Assembly: GCA_945888375.1 (NCBI GenBank)
Contig: CAMCZZ010000020.1
Location: 1 to 64,000, forward strand
Reading direction: 5' to 3'
DNA from: Akkermansia muciniphila
GTDB taxonomy: Bacteria > Verrucomicrobiota > Verrucomicrobiia > Opitutales > Opitutaceae
DNA: 64,000 bases
Shown here: positions 32,819 through 42,546 of the stretch, piece by piece
How the letters are laid out: each line of letters begins with the position of its first letter
Numbering within the stretch: position 1 is the first letter of the stretch
The notes under the pieces: model-generated
Databases searched by the model: none
Told to the model about the DNA's origin: nothing
Seen by the model: the letters and a program-made list of their open reading frames with translations, nothing else
Translations under genes and position numbers: made by a program

Positions 32819-32840
32819 AGGCCCGCACTGGGCGGGCCGG
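32819..32840. terminator. Hairpin 3' of thrS (possible terminator, no clear U-tract)
   Basis: ggcccgc/gcgggcc stem with short loop. Confidence 0.35.
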
Positions 32841-33106
32841 ACAGGTTTGACACGATTCAAGACGTCCGGACTCACCGATACGGAAGAACTCAGTTGGACG
32901 GCAGCGCCGCGCGGCGTGGTAGCGGCATATTTGGGCGCGGACCGAGCGAAGGACGGTGCGAAGCGGAGAGGGCGCAGCCTTTAACTGTAGGCGGAGGATG
33001 AGTCCGCAGGGCGAACCATACTAGGCGGGTATTTTGAGCCGAGAGCCCCGCCGAAAGGTGCCGCCCGGTCGCCTCGATGCGACCCAGGCAACCGAATGAT
33101 TCCGGC

Positions 33107-34330
33107 TCAGCGCGGATCGAGCACGCTGGCTTGGGAGATTTTGCCGGCGGACGATCCGCTGAGCTGCGTCGCCTTCTTGTTGACGGTATCCAGCACCCAA
33201 AGACTGCTCGCGCCGGCCGAGCGGGAACTGAAAACGATATGCCGTCCGTCCGCCAGCCAGCTGGGCTCCACCGCGTCCGCCGGCTGCTTGGAAACCACCT
33301 CCGCGATACCCTTGCTCAAATCATAAACGGCAATTTGGAAGCCCTTGCCACTGCGCATCGAGAAGGCGATGCGGGTGGGGTCGGCCTTGCTCCAGTCCGG
33401 TTCCGCACAATAACCGCTGATTCGCGTGGGCAAGCGACGCGCGGCGCCACCCGCCGCTGGCATGACGTAGAGCTGGGGGCCCCCCGCCGCATCGGAACAG
33501 AAAACCAGTTGGGAGCCGTCCGGCGAGAAACAGGGCCCCGACTCAATCGCGGTAGTCCGCGTCTTGCGCGTGATCTGCCGGCCCTGCGCATTACCGACAT
33601 AAATCTCCGGATTACCCTCTCCCGAGAGAACCATCGCCACGTTCTTCCCGTCCGCACTGAAACGTCCTCCGCTGTTGGTGCCTTTGAAGCTCACAAAGGT
33701 GTTTCGCTGGAGCGAACCCAGATCCATGACAAAAAGATCGGGGAAGCCGGTCTTGAAGTAACTGGTATAAATCAGACGCTGCCCGTCGGGCGACCAGCGC
33801 GGGGTGCGGGCGAGGGCCTTGTCATTGGTCACTTGCCGCACTTCGCCCAAAAAGAGGTCGCTGACATACACCTCGGGCTTGCCGGTGCGCTCTCCGATAA
33901 AGGCCAGGCGGGAGGCGAAAAAGCCCGGTTTTCCTGTCATGGCCTTTACCGCGACGTCGGCAGCTTTGAGCAAAGCATTCCGCGGCGAAGCGCCCGAGAT
34001 CACTTGCGAAACCACCGGCGTTGCGACGCCTGCCCGCGTGACCGTGACCTGCACTCCGGTTCCCGCAGGGGCAAAATTAACCGTAAAGGTGGGCTTCTGC
34101 GCGGCTCTACGAAAGGCCCCGTGCACGGCAAAAGCATCGTTCGCCAGCTTGTTCATTTCAACGGTGGCGCCTTGGACCAGAATGGGCGTGTTTTTGAGGT
34201 CGTAGCGTAGATCGAGCGGTCCCAGATCGGTCTGGGCGCTCGCACGGCCGGGGGCCAAGACCCCCAATGCAAGGAGAGCCACGAAGAAAAAAGAGGACGG
34301 GTTGAGCCGGGCAAATAGTTGGATAAGCAT
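33107..34330 (-). CDS. tolB: TolB-like translocation protein (WD40/PD40 beta-propeller)
   Basis: Signal peptide; repeated PRWSPDGQRLIYTS, FSPDGSQLVFCSD, ISGYCAEPDWS motifs. Confidence 0.85.
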   Translation of the reverse strand: MLIQLFARLNPSSFFFVALLALGVLAPGRASAQTDLGPLDLRYDLKNTPILVQGATVEMNKLANDAFAVHGAFRRAAQKPTFTVNFAPAGTGVQVTVTRAGVATPVVSQVISGASPRNALLKAADVAVKAMTGKPGFFASRLAFIGERTGKPEVYVSDLFLGEVRQVTNDKALARTPRWSPDGQRLIYTSYFKTGFPDLFVMDLGSLQRNTFVSFKGTNSGGRFSADGKNVAMVLSGEGNPEIYVGNAQGRQITRKTRTTAIESGPCFSPDGSQLVFCSDAAGGPQLYVMPAAGGAARRLPTRISGYCAEPDWSKADPTRIAFSMRSGKGFQIAVYDLSKGIAEVVSKQPADAVEPSWLADGRHIVFSSRSAGASSLWVLDTVNKKATQLSGSSAGKISQASVLDPR

Positions 34331-34350
34331 GGTTGGCAGGGTAAGCGTCG

Positions 34351-35529
34351 TTGACGCCCCATCTATTTACCCCGCCACTCGACCGCTCAACGCCAATCCC
34401 GTCCGAATCCATTTTTAATCATCTCGTGACACCCGACGAACTCAAGGAACACCTCAAACAGGTCAAATACCCCGGCTTTAGCCGCGATATCGTCTCTTTC
34501 GGCCTGGTAAAATCCGCCGCGCTGATCGACGGCACCGCCCGCGTGGCGCTGGCCATCATCAGCTCCAACCCTAAAGTGCCCCTGCACCTCAAGCGCGAGG
34601 TCGATGCCTGCCTTCGGGCCATCCCGGGGGTAACCGATACCGTGATCGACCTCGCCGTAAGCACACCCAAAGCCGCTCCCAGCGCCGGTAACCTCGGAGG
34701 TAATGCCTCCGCCCCCAAAACAATCCGCTATGCCGTTGCCATCGCTTCCGGCAAAGGCGGCGTCGGTAAGTCCACCTTCGCAGTCAATTTGGCCGTGGCT
34801 GCGGCCACCCACCTCGCCGCGCTCGGCCGCCCCGGTCGCGTCGGCCTGATGGATTGCGATATCTACGGTCCTTCCGTTCCGCTGATGATCGGCCTCCACG
34901 GAGAACGGCCCGGGGTCCGCGGCGAAGGCCAGGATTCCCGGCTCGTTCCCCTCGAGGCGCACGGGGTTAAGGTGATGAGCATGGGCTTCCTCGTCGATGA
35001 CAACACCCCCGTGGTCTGGCGCGGTCCTATGATCATGAAAACCATCCAGCAATTCGTGCAAAACGTGGAGTGGGGCCCGCTCGATCTGCTGCTCGTGGAC
35101 TTGCCTCCAGGCACCGGCGACGCGCAGTTGAGCTTGGTGCAGACCTTGCCGCTCGACGGCGCGGTTCTTGTCACGACACCCCAGCCCGCCGCCACGCAGG
35201 TGGCGCGCAAAGGCGGCCTGATGTTTCAAAAAGTGAATGTGCCGCTGCTCGGCGTGGTTGAAAACATGGCATGGTTCACCGATCCGGCCGGTCAGCGGCA
35301 TGATCTTTTTGGCTCTGGCGGAGGCGAACAAGTCGCCGGGAGTCTCGGCACGACCTTGCTTGGCCAAGTGCCTCTCTTCCCCGAAATCCGCTCCGCTGGC
35401 GATGCCGGCGCACCACTCGTGGCCACCCAGCCTGGACACCCGGCGACCGGTCATTTCGAGGCCATCGCCCGGGAACTTCTTGCTCGTCTGGATAAAAAAA
35501 CGGCTGTCGTCCCAGCCTCACTTCTCTGA
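34351..35529 (+). CDS. Mrp/NBP35-type Fe-S cluster carrier ATPase
   Basis: IASGKGGVGKSTFAVNLA Walker A, LLVDLPPGTGDAQLS, C-terminal GVVENMAWFTD; start uncertain. Confidence 0.92.
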   Translation: MTPHLFTPPLDRSTPIPSESIFNHLVTPDELKEHLKQVKYPGFSRDIVSFGLVKSAALIDGTARVALAIISSNPKVPLHLKREVDACLRAIPGVTDTVIDLAVSTPKAAPSAGNLGGNASAPKTIRYAVAIASGKGGVGKSTFAVNLAVAAATHLAALGRPGRVGLMDCDIYGPSVPLMIGLHGERPGVRGEGQDSRLVPLEAHGVKVMSMGFLVDDNTPVVWRGPMIMKTIQQFVQNVEWGPLDLLLVDLPPGTGDAQLSLVQTLPLDGAVLVTTPQPAATQVARKGGLMFQKVNVPLLGVVENMAWFTDPAGQRHDLFGSGGGEQVAGSLGTTLLGQVPLFPEIRSAGDAGAPLVATQPGHPATGHFEAIARELLARLDKKTAVVPASLL

Positions 35530-35545
35530 TCGTCACGTCTTTTCC

Positions 35546-36397
35546 ATGCGCTTTTTCAAATATCATGCCCTTGGCAACGACTACATCGTCCTGAACCCGG
35601 CCGACTTCCCCGGTTGGAGCGAACCCTCGATCGACCAGATTCGCGTTATCTGCCACCGGAATTTTGGCGTCGGCTCCGACGGCATCCTCTGGGGTCCGCT
35701 CCCGTCAACCAAGGCCCGCTTCGGACTGCGCATCTTTAATCCCGACGGCTCAGAGGCGGAAAAGTCCGGCAACGGCCTACGCATCTTCTCCCGCTACCTT
35801 TGGGACGCGAAGCTGACGGACACACCAGTCTTCACTATCGAGACGCCCGGCGGCGTGGTGGAGTCCGAGATTCAGGACAACGGCGCGCTCATCACTGTGG
35901 AGATGGGCCGCGTGAGCTTCACCAGCACCAAAATCCCCCACGTCGGTCCTGAGCGCGAAGTGTTGAACGAATTCATCACCGCCTTGGACCGGACCTTCAC
36001 CTACTGTTCCGCCACCATCGGCAACCCCCACTGCGTTCTGCCCCTGCCCGAGGTCTCCGCCGAGCTCGCCCACCGCTACGGACCGCACCTGGAAACGCAT
36101 CCCAATTTCCCGCGCAAAACCAATGTCCAATTCCTCCAGGTCCTAGACCGCTCCAATATCCGCATCGAGATCTGGGAGCGCGGTGCCGGCTACACCCTTG
36201 CTTCGGGCAGCAGCTCCAGCGCCGCCGCCGCCGTCGCTCGCCGTCTAGGTCTCGTCGATGCCGATCTCACTGTGCACATGCCGGGCGGTCGTATCGGCAT
36301 CCGCATCGCCGAGGACTTCGCGATCCGCATGACTGGCACCGTCAATCAAGTCGCCGACGGCGTCATGCGCCCGGAGTTGTTCTTGGTGAAGGTCTAG
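35546..36397 (+). CDS. dapF: Diaminopimelate epimerase
   Basis: FFKYHALGNDYIVLN, EKSGNGLRIFSRYL, ERGAGYTLASGSSSSAAAAVA. Confidence 0.92.
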   Translation: MRFFKYHALGNDYIVLNPADFPGWSEPSIDQIRVICHRNFGVGSDGILWGPLPSTKARFGLRIFNPDGSEAEKSGNGLRIFSRYLWDAKLTDTPVFTIETPGGVVESEIQDNGALITVEMGRVSFTSTKIPHVGPEREVLNEFITALDRTFTYCSATIGNPHCVLPLPEVSAELAHRYGPHLETHPNFPRKTNVQFLQVLDRSNIRIEIWERGAGYTLASGSSSSAAAAVARRLGLVDADLTVHMPGGRIGIRIAEDFAIRMTGTVNQVADGVMRPELFLVKV

Positions 36398-36486
36398 TTT
36401 AGCAAACAGGACCGCTCCCTATCGCCCCTAGTTGCGGAGATTTCCGGGAACCGCCCCCGGGCGGCTGCTTTCCTATTCCTTCCATC

Positions 36487-38241
36487 ATGAATCCCTCCCT
36501 CCGCGCTCTCGCGGCCTTCACTGCGCCCGCCGCCGCCCTGCTCGCCCCCGCCCTCGTCGCCGCCCCCATTCCCGCAGAGTCCCGCCTCGCCGCCGCCACC
36601 GTATACCCCGACCGCGCCGTCGTTACCCGCACCGCCTCCGGCCTCGCCGTCCCCGCCGGCACCGCCGAGTTCATCTTCGCCGGCCTACCCGCCTCTCTGC
36701 TCGACGAGTCCGTCCAAGTCTCCGCCCGCGGCAATGTGGCCGCGTCCCTGCTCGACGTCGCCACCCGCACCGTGTTCGTCACCGCCGAGCCCGACGCGCG
36801 CCTCAAATCCCTTGAAGACCAGGTCCTCGTCCTGCGCCGCGACGAACGCGGCCTAAACGACCAGGGCGCCGTCCTCGAATCCCAGCGCACGCTGCTGGCC
36901 AACATCGAAAAAACCTCCAGCGCCCCCGTCGCGGCTGCCGTCGGCTCCACCCCACCCGCCCGCCCCACCCTTGAGGACTACGCCCAGCTCCTCGTGTTCT
37001 CCGCCGAGCAACGCGCACGCCTCGACGCCGCGTCCCAAAAACTCGACGTCGAACGCGCCGCCCTCATTGAGAAAATCGCCGCCGCCGAAGCCCAACTCAA
37101 CGACCTCCGCGGTCGCCAGCCCGCCCGACGCGCCACCAAGACGGTCACTGTGCGCCTCGCCGCCGCCTCCGCCGGCAAACTTGAGCTCTCCCTCGTCTAC
37201 GCCCTGCCCGGCGCCTCCTGGGCGCCCGCCTACGACGCCCGCCTGAGCAGCGAAAAACGCCAGGTCCGGCTCGACGCCTTCGGCCTCGTGCGCAACGCCA
37301 CCGGCGAGGACTGGACCGACATCAGCCTCACCCTTTCCACCGCCCGCCCCAGTCTCGGCGGCTCCGCCCCGGAAATCGCCCCTTGGTATGTCGATGTTTC
37401 CCTCCCCGTCGCCCACGGTATACTGCTCGATAGCTTGAGAAACGTGAAACGTAAACGCAGCCTCGCCGGGGCTGAAAGCTCCGTAAGCGCCTCCCCTGAG
37501 GCTGCCATGGCCTACGACGCCGCGCCCGCAGAGCAGGAGGTCGCCGCCACCTTCGCCACCGCCGAGGTCGCCTCGGCCGTCACCAGCGCAAATTTTAAAA
37601 TCACTACGCCCGCCACCCTCGCGAGCGACAACACTCCGCAACGCGTCCCACTCGGCGGCGCCGATCTCACCGCGACCTTGGGTTACCAGGCCACGCCAAA
37701 ACTGCAGGAAACCGCCTTTCTCGCCGCCGCCGTGACAAACTCCGGCGAGCTGCCCTTCCTCGGCGGTGCGCTCAACGTATTCCTCGACGACACCTTCGTC
37801 GCCACCTCCCGCCTCGCCACCACCATGCCGGGCGAGAAATTCACCCTCCAGCTCGGCGCCGACGAGGGCATCGCGCTGAAACGCAAGATCGTCGCCCGTT
37901 TCACCGAGGACACTGGCTTCACCTCTCGCAGCCGCCGCACCACTTACGACATCCTTATTACCGTCACGAACAACAAGCGCAGCGCCGAGCGCATCGTGTT
38001 GACCGACGCACTGCCCGTGGCCCGCGACGAAAAGATTCTGATCAAACTGCTCGCCCCGGCCGAGCGCGATTTCCTCAAGCCCGAGGACTCGGCCTCCGAG
38101 CCACTCCGTGCCGGCCTCGCTCGCGACGCCGAAGGCCGCCTGACCTGGCGCCTCGACCTAAAGCCCGGCGAGAAACGCGAAGTCGCGTTAAAATTCAGCA
38201 TCGAGCACCCTGCCGACCTCCCTGTCACCGGGGTCGAGTAG
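36487..38241 (+). CDS. Mucoidy inhibitor MuiA family / DUF4139 protein
   Basis: AATVYPDRAVVTRTASG N-terminus, YDARLS and SLTLSTARPS, C-terminal DUF4139-type beta region. Confidence 0.82.
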   Translation: MNPSLRALAAFTAPAAALLAPALVAAPIPAESRLAAATVYPDRAVVTRTASGLAVPAGTAEFIFAGLPASLLDESVQVSARGNVAASLLDVATRTVFVTAEPDARLKSLEDQVLVLRRDERGLNDQGAVLESQRTLLANIEKTSSAPVAAAVGSTPPARPTLEDYAQLLVFSAEQRARLDAASQKLDVERAALIEKIAAAEAQLNDLRGRQPARRATKTVTVRLAAASAGKLELSLVYALPGASWAPAYDARLSSEKRQVRLDAFGLVRNATGEDWTDISLTLSTARPSLGGSAPEIAPWYVDVSLPVAHGILLDSLRNVKRKRSLAGAESSVSASPEAAMAYDAAPAEQEVAATFATAEVASAVTSANFKITTPATLASDNTPQRVPLGGADLTATLGYQATPKLQETAFLAAAVTNSGELPFLGGALNVFLDDTFVATSRLATTMPGEKFTLQLGADEGIALKRKIVARFTEDTGFTSRSRRTTYDILITVTNNKRSAERIVLTDALPVARDEKILIKLLAPAERDFLKPEDSASEPLRAGLARDAEGRLTWRLDLKPGEKREVALKFSIEHPADLPVTGVE

Positions 38242-38287
38242 ACCGGGCTCCCGGCACCCGCGCGCCCCGCGACGCCCGAGTCGCCTC

Positions 38288-39556
38288 TCAGCGGTGGACG
38301 TGGAACCCGTCGTAAAGCGGGTTCAGCTCCTTCGCCTCGCGGAGGTATTCGCGAGCCCGCGCCGTCTCGCCGGCGGCTTGGAAAATCAGCGCCGCGTGCA
38401 CCAGCAGGTGCGGGTCGCGCACGCCCGGGGCGAGGGCGTTGCGCATCGCCGCCTGCGCCTCGACCTCCTCGCCGGCCCGGTGCAGCGCCCAGGCCAGCGC
38501 ATCCCAGGCGCCGACGCTGCGACGCAGGGCAAGATCCCGCCGCGCCCACCGCACCGCCTCAGCCGGATCCACCCGCACGTCGGCGTAAAAGCCCGCCAGG
38601 TGGTGGTAATAGTGGGCGTTGCCCGCCTCCGCCTGAGCCAGAAATTCCGCGCCGGCGCGGTCGTGCCAGCCCTCCGCCTCCGCCACCCGCCCCGCGGCCA
38701 CCAGCACGTCGCCCAACGCCTGCCAAAGCTCGGGCCGGCGCAAACGCTCCGCCAACGGTCGATAGACCGCCAGCGCGCCCTCGAAGTCGCCCTTGGCCGC
38801 CAAGACCTCGCCGAGATGATCCTCGGCCGCGAACCACCCCGGCGTCTCGGCCAGCGCCGCCCGAAAGGCCCGCTCGGCCCGGTCGAGCTCGCCGCCAAGA
38901 AACGCCAGGTAACCGCGCTGCACCAGGCACCAAGCCACAGTCTCGGGCGCGCGCGGCGCCTCCTTCTCCGCCGCCGCCCGGGCCGCGTCCATCCTCCGTG
39001 CGGCCTCGCCCGGTTTGCCCCGGATGAACGCCCGCCGCGCCCGGCGTATTTCCGTCCCGCTGGCCCCCGGCTCCAACCGCTCCAACCGCTCCCAGGCCGC
39101 CTCCGCCGCCGGGTAGTCGCCGAGTTCAAAACACGCGTCGCCCAGAATGCGCCACGATTCCGCCCGCTCCGGTTCGGCCGCGGTCAAGGTTTCCCCGTCC
39201 GCCCGCGCCGTCACGAAGTCGTGCGCCGCCGCCGCCGCGAGCGCGCGCAGCACGATGCCGTTGCGATTCTGGCCCGCCGGCACGGCGCGAAGCGATTCGC
39301 GGGCGGCGGCCACCGCCAGCCCGGCGCAGGCGGGGTCGCCCTCCCGTCGCAAGCGCTCCAGATAAAGTCCACCCAGACGATTCCAGGCCACGTGGTCTTC
39401 GGGATCGGAACGAACCCGCTCCTCCAGAAACGAACGCGCCGGATCACCTGACGCCGCCTTCGCGGGCTCCGCCGCCAGCGCGGCGAAATGGCCGGCCAAT
39501 CCCAGACAAACCGCCGCCAACCGTCGTCGCGCGGTGCGTCCCATCTCCCCGGTCAA
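38288..39556 (-). CDS. Tetratricopeptide repeat protein, exported
   Basis: Signal peptide and multiple TPR-like helices; ATG overlaps the stop of the DUF4331 gene. Confidence 0.8.
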   Translation of the reverse strand: MTGEMGRTARRRLAAVCLGLAGHFAALAAEPAKAASGDPARSFLEERVRSDPEDHVAWNRLGGLYLERLRREGDPACAGLAVAAARESLRAVPAGQNRNGIVLRALAAAAAHDFVTARADGETLTAAEPERAESWRILGDACFELGDYPAAEAAWERLERLEPGASGTEIRRARRAFIRGKPGEAARRMDAARAAAEKEAPRAPETVAWCLVQRGYLAFLGGELDRAERAFRAALAETPGWFAAEDHLGEVLAAKGDFEGALAVYRPLAERLRRPELWQALGDVLVAAGRVAEAEGWHDRAGAEFLAQAEAGNAHYYHHLAGFYADVRVDPAEAVRWARRDLALRRSVGAWDALAWALHRAGEEVEAQAAMRNALAPGVRDPHLLVHAALIFQAAGETARAREYLREAKELNPLYDGFHVHR

Positions 39557-40797
39557 TTGCGCGTGTTGTCGTCGATCACGCCCGGCAGACGCGGCTGCTG
39601 CGACAAAGCGAAAAAGGGAAACACATCGCGCGGCGGCACGTCGCTGGCGTCGACGCTGTCGCCGAAGGGGGTGCCGTTGTTGATGTCGGTGAGGGTGATG
39701 TCCACCGTGTCGTCGATCAAGCGGCGGCCGTTGGGAAAACGCGCCTCGATATTCGTTCCGCCCATCAATCCGGTATTGGCCACCTCGGTGTCCAAGCGGA
39801 TGTAGTCGCCGACAAAGACCGCGTTCTGCGCCAGCTTGGCGATGTATTCGTCGTTCGCCCCCAGCTGAATGAGCGTGGCGACGATCAACTCGGCGAATCT
39901 CGCGTCGGCGTCCTGCGTCGGCGTGCCCGTGTTGAAGGCGTTTTTGTCGACGAAGGGGATGAGGGCCACGTTCACCGCCGGGGTGGCCGCGCGGTCGACC
40001 TGCCGGTAGGGCGGCACGACTTTACCCCGTCCCTTGGAGTTCACCACCAGGCCCGCTCGGTAGGTCAGGACGTTCAGCCCGACCTTGTGGTAGACCTTCG
40101 GATCGGTGGCGGCCGGTTTGGTCTTTTTCACCCGCAGGTAGGAGACGGGCATGCGCAGCGCGATCGACATGGTGTTGTAGCCGGCGAAGCTATCGCGCCC
40201 GCGCTTGAGTTCGTCGCGATTCTCGGCCTCGGCGCGCACCGACGCCGTCCAACGGGCGAAGGCCGGAATGTCAAAAAAGAAGGGATCATCGACCTCGCCC
40301 GCGAAGAACGAGATGTCCGTCGCCGCGTCGGTGGTGACCACCTGGGTGGGGGCCGTGGTGGCGAGGGACGGGTTGGTCGCGGGCGCGTGCAGCACCAACG
40401 TCTTTTTGCGGTTGCGCGGGTCCAACATCTTGATCGTGGCGATCTGCGCCAGGGTGTTCACCTCGCGCGGACTGAAGGTCACGTCGATGTTCAGGTCGGG
40501 CTTGGGATTGCCGTTGTTTTCAATCTGAAAACGATAAAGCACGGCGGTGTCGAAAATGCCCTGGTTGACCGCCTCGCCCGGCACGATGAAGCCGCGCACC
40601 GTCATCGAGATCACGATGTAGTTGTTATCGTTTGGATCGAGGAAGATGAAGGAGTCGTTCAGGTCCGCCGCCGCGTCGTTGGAGGTGAAGGGAGCGTCCG
40701 CGTGGTCCGCCGCCCTGACCAGGGTCGCGCCGACCGCAAGCGCTTAGACCATGGCCAACAGCGTCGCAACCAGCCCGGGCAGGGATGAAATTTTCAT
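39553..40797 (-). pseudogene. DUF4331 domain protein interrupted by an in-frame TAA in its signal peptide
   Basis: Minus-strand reading MKISSLPGLVATLLAMV*ALAVGATLVRAADHADAPFTSNDAAADLNDSFIFLDPNDNNYIVISMTVRGF; stop at 40744-40746, rest open to 39553. Confidence 0.75.
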
Positions 40798-40871
40798 GAT
40801 GGCGCAGTCCGGCGCAGTCCGCGCTTTATGACAAGAAACTTGCGGATACCCGGAGTGACTTTGTCGCGTCT

Positions 40872-42527
40872 TTGACGTATCCGCCTCTCCGGCACGGATG
40901 TTTGAGGTTGCCGCAAACCGGCGGCGAATCCACACCCCCGGAACGCGTGGCAACGCCACCCGCCCTTTTGTTTCCCTTTTCCTCCGTGCCTCCGTTTCTC
41001 GCGTCTTTTCGCCGTCTTTTCCTGATCGCCGCGGCGCTCGGCGCCGGGTTGGCCCGGGCTTATACCCCGGCGGTCCTCCCCCCCGTCTACACCGCCGCCG
41101 ACCTCGACCGCATCCAGCAACAGGCCGCCGACCTGGCGATGGAACGTTTCCCTCGCTCCGTGATCGCCATCGTGGACCGCGACGGCCGCGTGCTCCTGCT
41201 GCGACGCGCGAACGGCACCGGCTCCATCCTCGCCAACGAACGCGCCATCGCGGTCGCCAAGGCCGGCACCGCCGTCTTTTTGAGTTCGAACGAGCACTCT
41301 TTCACCCCCCGCACCGCCAGTTTCGTAATCCAGGATAATTTCCCGCCCGGCATCCGCAACAAACCGCCCGGTCCGCTGGTGGGCGTCGGCCTCTCCAACC
41401 TGGCCTATTCCGACATCAACTATTTCCGCGCCGTATCCGGCGCCCGTATCCCGCTCACCCGCCTGCGCGCCTCGCCCGGCGGGGTCCCCCTTTATAAGAA
41501 CGGTCGCCTCTTCGCCGGTATCGGCGTGCACGGCGACGGCACCGAGGCGGAGTTCACCGACGACGACGGCTACTACCTGACCCTGGGGCCGGACGAGGAC
41601 GAGGCCGTCGCCCTCGCCGGCCAGATCGGCTACGCTCCCGATCACCGCCTCCACGGCACGGGAATCTTAATCGACGGCATCCGCCTACCCTATGTCAAAA
41701 CCCCGGTCCGCGCCGCCCGCGTCGCCGGCGCCGCCCCGGTCATCCCCGCCGCCGTCCCGCCGCCACCCCTCGTGTGGCCGACCGACACCCTCGGCGGCGT
41801 GATCGGTGAAATCCGCGCGGCCATCGTGGCCGATCCCGTCGCCGGCCTGATCGACGGGCAGGTTCGCCTCTCCGCCGCCGAGGTTCGCGCCATCCTCGCC
41901 GCCGGCGCCGCCCGCGCCCGCCAGACCCGAGCCGGCATTCGCCTGCCCGTCGGCCGCCCCGCCCAGGTGTTCATCAGCGTGGTCAACAACCCCGCCGCCC
42001 CGGGCGTGGCCCCGGTCGTGCTGGGAACCTTCCGCACGCCCGACGCCACGCTCTTTTCGTGGGACGTCTCGGTCCAGAAGGCCCGCACCGTGGTCTACTA
42101 TTCCTCGAACAAGCGCGCCCTCTCCGCCCGCGCCGTGGGTTTCCTTTCGCAGATCCATTTCCCTCCCGGCATCAACCGACGCGGACCCGGCCCCTTGGAG
42201 GAGGAACAGTTCGAGGTGTCCCTACCCCTCTTGGTCAGCCCCGTTTCCGCGACGAACGGCGACCCCGCCTTGCCCAACGGCATCACGATCTTTCCCGGTG
42301 CCTTTCCTCTGTTTCGCAACGGCGTGATGATCGGCGCGGTCGGCGTGTCCGGCGACGGCATCGACCAGGACGACCTCATCGCCGCCTCGGCCGGGGCCGC
42401 CTTTGTGCCGCCCGCCGCCGTGCGTTCGGATGCGTTTGTCGAGGGCGGCGTCCGCCTGCCCTACGCCAAGTTCCCCCGCGACGCCCAGCTCCGCAGCGAG
42501 GTCCGGCCCCTCACCCGCGGCCCCTAA
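40872..42527 (+). CDS. Double DUF336 (GlcG/HbpS-like) putative heme-binding exported protein
   Basis: Two tandem DUF336-like domains; signal peptide beginning near 40987 (VPPFLASFRRLFLIAAALGAGLARA). Confidence 0.78.
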   Translation: MTYPPLRHGCLRLPQTGGESTPPERVATPPALLFPFSSVPPFLASFRRLFLIAAALGAGLARAYTPAVLPPVYTAADLDRIQQQAADLAMERFPRSVIAIVDRDGRVLLLRRANGTGSILANERAIAVAKAGTAVFLSSNEHSFTPRTASFVIQDNFPPGIRNKPPGPLVGVGLSNLAYSDINYFRAVSGARIPLTRLRASPGGVPLYKNGRLFAGIGVHGDGTEAEFTDDDGYYLTLGPDEDEAVALAGQIGYAPDHRLHGTGILIDGIRLPYVKTPVRAARVAGAAPVIPAAVPPPPLVWPTDTLGGVIGEIRAAIVADPVAGLIDGQVRLSAAEVRAILAAGAARARQTRAGIRLPVGRPAQVFISVVNNPAAPGVAPVVLGTFRTPDATLFSWDVSVQKARTVVYYSSNKRALSARAVGFLSQIHFPPGINRRGPGPLEEEQFEVSLPLLVSPVSATNGDPALPNGITIFPGAFPLFRNGVMIGAVGVSGDGIDQDDLIAASAGAAFVPPAAVRSDAFVEGGVRLPYAKFPRDAQLRSEVRPLTRGP

Positions 42528-42546
42528 GCCGGCGGCGCGACAAGCC

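Noticed and set aside
32985-33020. Hammerhead-like string ggatgagtccgcagggcgaa
   Set aside because: The conserved CUGANGA core is not present (AGGATGA instead), so a ribozyme call is not supported
36451-36464. ccgccc-cc-gggcgg hairpin after dapF
   Set aside because: Two-nt loop and no clean U-tract; could be chance in this GC content
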